This document shows, in pieces, positions 61,684 to 64,000 of a stretch of DNA of 64,000 nt. Position numbers and translations under genes: made by a program. Under the pieces are notes generated by a model. That model was not told the DNA's origin. It was given only the letters and a program-made list of their open reading frames with translations, and did not search any database. Each line of letters opens with the position of its first letter. The stretch's first letter is position 1. This DNA comes from Clostridium kluyveri DSM 555 (GTDB taxonomy: Bacteria > Bacillota > Clostridia > Clostridiales > Clostridiaceae). The stretch lies in assembly GCF_000016505.1 (NCBI RefSeq), contig NC_009706.1, positions 2,542,001-2,606,000 on the forward strand, read 5' to 3'.

Positions 61684-62457
61684 ATGACGTATAAAACTTT
61701 ATTATTAGAGAAGCAGAATGGGATAACAATCATAAAAATGAATACGCCCCACAATTTAAACGCAATCTCTCAACAGTCAGTGGAAGATTTGTTTGCTGTG
61801 CTCCAAGTGATTAAAAATGATGATAATTGCCGGGTTGTTATTCTGACTGGTGAAGGGAAAGGATTTATTGGAGGTGCGGATATTAAGCACATGGCCTGTT
61901 TGGACGCAATAGAAGGCGGGCAATTCTGTTTTGCTGTATCAAAATGTACATTAGAAATGGAGAAAATGGGGAAAGTGTTTATTGCGGCTGTTAATGGATT
62001 TGCACTGGGAGCCGGTTTAGAAGTGGCCCTTGGCTGTGATATCCGAATATTCTCAAAGCATGCCAAAATTGGATTTCCGGAAACCGGCTTAGGAGTCATT
62101 CCCGGTGCCGGTGGTGCACAGAGACTGCAGCGGTTAGTGGGAATAGGGAAAGCCAGTGAGATAATATTTACTGGTGACATCATTGGTGCAGATGACGCGT
62201 TAAGGTTTGGAATCGCAAACCAGGTTACAGAACCGGAATCATTAATGGATACAGCTATGTCCATGGCAGAAAAGATTTTGACAAAATCTCCAGTAGGCAC
62301 CCGCTTAGCTAAGGAAGCCCTGCAGAAAGGCAGAGATACAGATTTGGAGAAGGCTCTTGAATACGATAAAAATCTATTTGGTTTATGTTTCTCAACAGAG
62401 GACAAAAAAGAAGGAATGGCTGCATTTATTGAAAAAAGAAAGCCAGTCTTTAAGTAA
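61684..62457 (+). CDS. Enoyl-CoA hydratase/isomerase family protein
   Basis: 257 residues. ADIKHM forms the oxyanion hole region; NGFALGAGLEVALGCDIRI and FPETGLGVIPGAGGAQRL carry the two catalytic glutamates of crotonase. GCAGGAGG before the ATG. Upstream (61640-61683) a short frame KDKLKLLRQEAL without a start codon suggests a deletion. Probably acts on enoyl-CoA; isolated from other fatty-acid genes. Confidence 0.9.
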   Translation: MTYKTLLLEKQNGITIIKMNTPHNLNAISQQSVEDLFAVLQVIKNDDNCRVVILTGEGKGFIGGADIKHMACLDAIEGGQFCFAVSKCTLEMEKMGKVFIAAVNGFALGAGLEVALGCDIRIFSKHAKIGFPETGLGVIPGAGGAQRLQRLVGIGKASEIIFTGDIIGADDALRFGIANQVTEPESLMDTAMSMAEKILTKSPVGTRLAKEALQKGRDTDLEKALEYDKNLFGLCFSTEDKKEGMAAFIEKRKPVFK

Positions 62458-62493
62458 CTTCAATTCGTAATTTGAATATATAGATCCAAGATT

Positions 62494-62522
62494 AAATTAA
62501 TTCTATTTTTAAGAATTAATTT
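62494..62522 (+). terminator. Hairpin after the crotonase gene
   Basis: AAATTAATTCT and AGAATTAATTT perfect arms; no long T-run. Confidence 0.5.
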
Positions 62523-62607
62523 AATTATTACCTCTAATTTTCTAGATTAATTCCTCAGAAACTACATAAATTATAATATCATAAATCAATAGAGGAGGAA
62601 ATTAATT

Positions 62608-62811
62608 ATGTCAAAAAAGCCATTAGTTCCAGGTGCAGAAAAAAAATTAGATAAGCTTAAAACAGAAACAGCAAATGAATTAGGTGTAGATTTAAATAAA
62701 AAGTATGTTGCAGATTTACCATCAAAAAAAATTGGAGCTCTAGCTGGTCCAACAGGTGGTAATATGGTTAAAAAAATGGTTGAGGCTTATGAAAATAAAT
62801 TGTTAAAATAA
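62608..62811 (+). CDS. Alpha/beta-type small acid-soluble spore protein
   Basis: 67 residues. KLKTETANELGV contains the GPR protease cleavage site and GPTGGNMVKKMVEAYENKL the DNA-binding motif. It coats DNA in the spore and protects it from UV. AGAGGAGG before the ATG. Confidence 0.93.
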   Translation: MSKKPLVPGAEKKLDKLKTETANELGVDLNKKYVADLPSKKIGALAGPTGGNMVKKMVEAYENKLLK

Positions 62812-62859
62812 ATCCATATTTGTTACAATCCAATATCCTATATAACAATTATTTGTAAA

Positions 62860-63160
62860 TAAAATAGACACCCTAAATAACGGGTGTCACTTTGTGATAA
62901 AAGATTTACTTTTTATATTTATGTGGTATCTAGATAGTCATATTATATGCAAAGATTGTTATAAAAAAATATTTTCCTCGTTAAATCTTTGTTAAGAATA
63001 CATCTGACTAAAAACTAAACATATAATGGTGGTTGCAACCATTTTAACGTGCCCTGCAACCTTAGACACGATGACTGGTAATCATCTTCTTACATACTTA
63101 CAATGAATAATAAAGTTAACCAATGTATATAATTTTACTATAGGTATATTATATTCCCTA
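62860..63160 (-). ncRNA. Repeat element D: putative pseudoknot RNA with terminator
   Basis: Minus-strand core 63069-63031: GTGTC, GGTTGCA, GGGCAC, then TGCAACC; terminator 62888-62867 (GACACCC/GGGTGTC and T-rich tail); TTGTAACAA...TATAAT box at 63171-63149. The distance between core and terminator is about 140 bp, longer than in the other copies. No other feature is seen in 62812-63244. Confidence 0.55.
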
Positions 63161-63244
63161 ATTGTTACAATATTATTTTATATAGGTTAAATAAATATTT
63201 ACCATATGAATAAAATTTTGCCCCTTAGATTGATAGTAATAAAT

Positions 63245-64000
63245 TTAATAACTTCCTTTCAGCAATGGTGTAATCTTACCAGAATAGTATATGCATAAAG
63301 CATGAAGTGCTCTAGTACAGGCAGTATAAAGCAGCAGTCTTTCCTCCTCACAACTATAATTTCCATCTCCTGCATTATATATAAGCACCACATCAAATTC
63401 TAATCCTTTAGAAAGGTAAGACGGAATTACCAAGGTATCACTTACATATTCATCATCCTTCATTATGGATTTAACATGAACCTTACCTTTTAAGAAACTG
63501 TATACCTCTTCTGCTTCTTTTACGGTCCTTGTTATAATACCAATTGATTTGTAACCTTTCTCATTATATATTTTTACATCCTCAAGAAGTCTTTCCTTTA
63601 TGGCTCCTTCATCTATGAATCCAAGAAGTAAGGGATCATCTCCACTTCTCTCTACGCATTCACCAGAAATCTCCTTATTAAGCAGCCTTCTTGAAAACTT
63701 AGTAATTTCTATTGTTGATCTGTAGCTTTTAGTTAAGTTTATTATGCAGGTATCATCTTTTGAAAATATATTGGATATATTACTATAATCTCCTACATTC
63801 ATAAACGGATTGATTGATTGGTGTAAATCACCCAGTATGGTGATACTAGCAGACTGGAAAAGCTGATGAAATATCTCATACTGTAACGGTGTATAGTCCT
63901 GTGCTTCATCAATAATAACATATTTGATTTCTGAAGTCTTTGGAAGGTCTCCAATGGCACCTTTTAAATATAGAAGAGGCGGCTGATCCTCATAATTAAG
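63245..64000 (-). CDS. HelD-type ATPase/helicase, C-terminal part (cut by window edge)
   Basis: The frame is open to base 64000, 251 residues visible. Walker B IIDEAQDYTPLQYEIF, motif III TILGDLHQSI, LTKSYRSTIEI (motif IV) and LLLYTACTRALHAL (motif VI) define a UvrD-like superfamily 1 helicase. The YTPLQYEIF/LGDLHQ wording is that of HelD, the RNA polymerase recycling factor of Firmicutes. Confidence 0.88.
   Translation of the reverse strand, partial: LNYEDQPPLLYLKGAIGDLPKTSEIKYVIIDEAQDYTPLQYEIFHQLFQSASITILGDLHQSINPFMNVGDYSNISNIFSKDDTCIINLTKSYRSTIEITKFSRRLLNKEISGECVERSGDDPLLLGFIDEGAIKERLLEDVKIYNEKGYKSIGIITRTVKEAEEVYSFLKGKVHVKSIMKDDEYVSDTLVIPSYLSKGLEFDVVLIYNAGDGNYSCEEERLLLYTACTRALHALCIYYSGKITPLLKGSY

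Noticed and set aside
61770-62405. 211-codon minus-strand frame
   Set aside because: Antisense to the crotonase gene, which has clear catalytic motifs.
24068-63069. CRISPR array made of the TGCAAC repeats
   Set aside because: Copies are few, widely dispersed and differ in spacing; there is no cas gene and each has its own terminator.

Overview
The window is low-GC, AT-rich DNA from a spore-forming, anaerobic member of the Firmicutes, most likely Clostridium sensu stricto. Supporting evidence: AGGAGG-type ribosome binding sites throughout, an alpha/beta-type small acid-soluble spore protein (62608-62811), a clostridial guanidine-I riboswitch, oxygen-sensitive nitrogenase-like and nickel-pincer genes, and protein sequences typical of the genus. 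No rRNA or tRNA gene and no CRISPR array was seen. Most genes are on the minus strand. The species is not determined.

Layout. 1-3555: AraC regulator, NifH-like Fe protein and two nitrogenase component-1-like proteins (the last cut by the left edge). 3676-5919: guanidinium exporter under a guanidine-I riboswitch, then an MFS exporter behind a hairpin attenuator. 6105-19129: a surface-sugar island with a near-complete legionaminic-acid pathway (PtmE, LegB, LegC, LegH, LegG, LegI, LegF), a DUF115/Maf glycosyltransferase and several small secreted-looking beta-domain proteins. 19221-20919: cyclopropane fatty acid synthase and MerR regulator. 21045-23662: decayed recombinase and chemoreceptor genes. 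24397-29806: two antimicrobial-type ABC transporter operons. 30492-33196: TetR, MdtG-like exporter and isochorismatase-like hydrolase. 33402-39843: NikMN/NikQ/NikO nickel transporter, membrane spermidine-synthase-like protein, LarE, an NmlR/AdhR-type MerR regulator and a carboxymuconolactone-decarboxylase-like protein. 40651-47572: a six-gene operon of two nitrogenase component-1-like proteins with a complete iron-complex (FecBCDE-type) ABC transporter. 47917-51430: remnants of a C30 carotenoid (staphyloxanthin-like) pathway around PAP2 and DegV genes. 51433-54920: flavodoxin, FMN-binding protein, TetR, and a Mef(A)-like macrolide exporter with an Arg-Leu-Arg leader peptide. 55291-64000: NusG-II protein, fragments, MarR-GNAT regulator, a complete IS3 element splitting a GntR gene beside lrgAB, a crotonase, the spore protein and a HelD-type ATPase cut by the right edge.

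Three observations tie distant parts together. First, four MerR-type promoters, each with an exactly 19-bp spacer holding a CTTGGAGT/ACTCCAAG-like palindrome, precede nikMN, the spermidine-synthase-like gene, larE and the carboxymuconolactone gene, so nickel uptake, LarE and a carbonyl-stress type regulator appear to form one regulon. Second, four copies of an intergenic element, all on the minus strand and all ending in an intrinsic terminator, share a core that folds as a possible pseudoknot; I do not recognise this RNA family. At two sites (23926-23954 and 55843-55882) the terminator is followed by a cluster of DnaA boxes. Third, two separate nitrogenase-like loci have unusual, complementary losses of P-cluster cysteines and only one NifH-like reductase between them.

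Decay and mobility are frequent: IS3 insertion, recombinase remnant, broken chemoreceptors, carotenoid pseudogenes, a truncated pentapeptide-repeat gene, and a 130-bp repeat in inverted orientation at 30065-30205 and 53252-53378.
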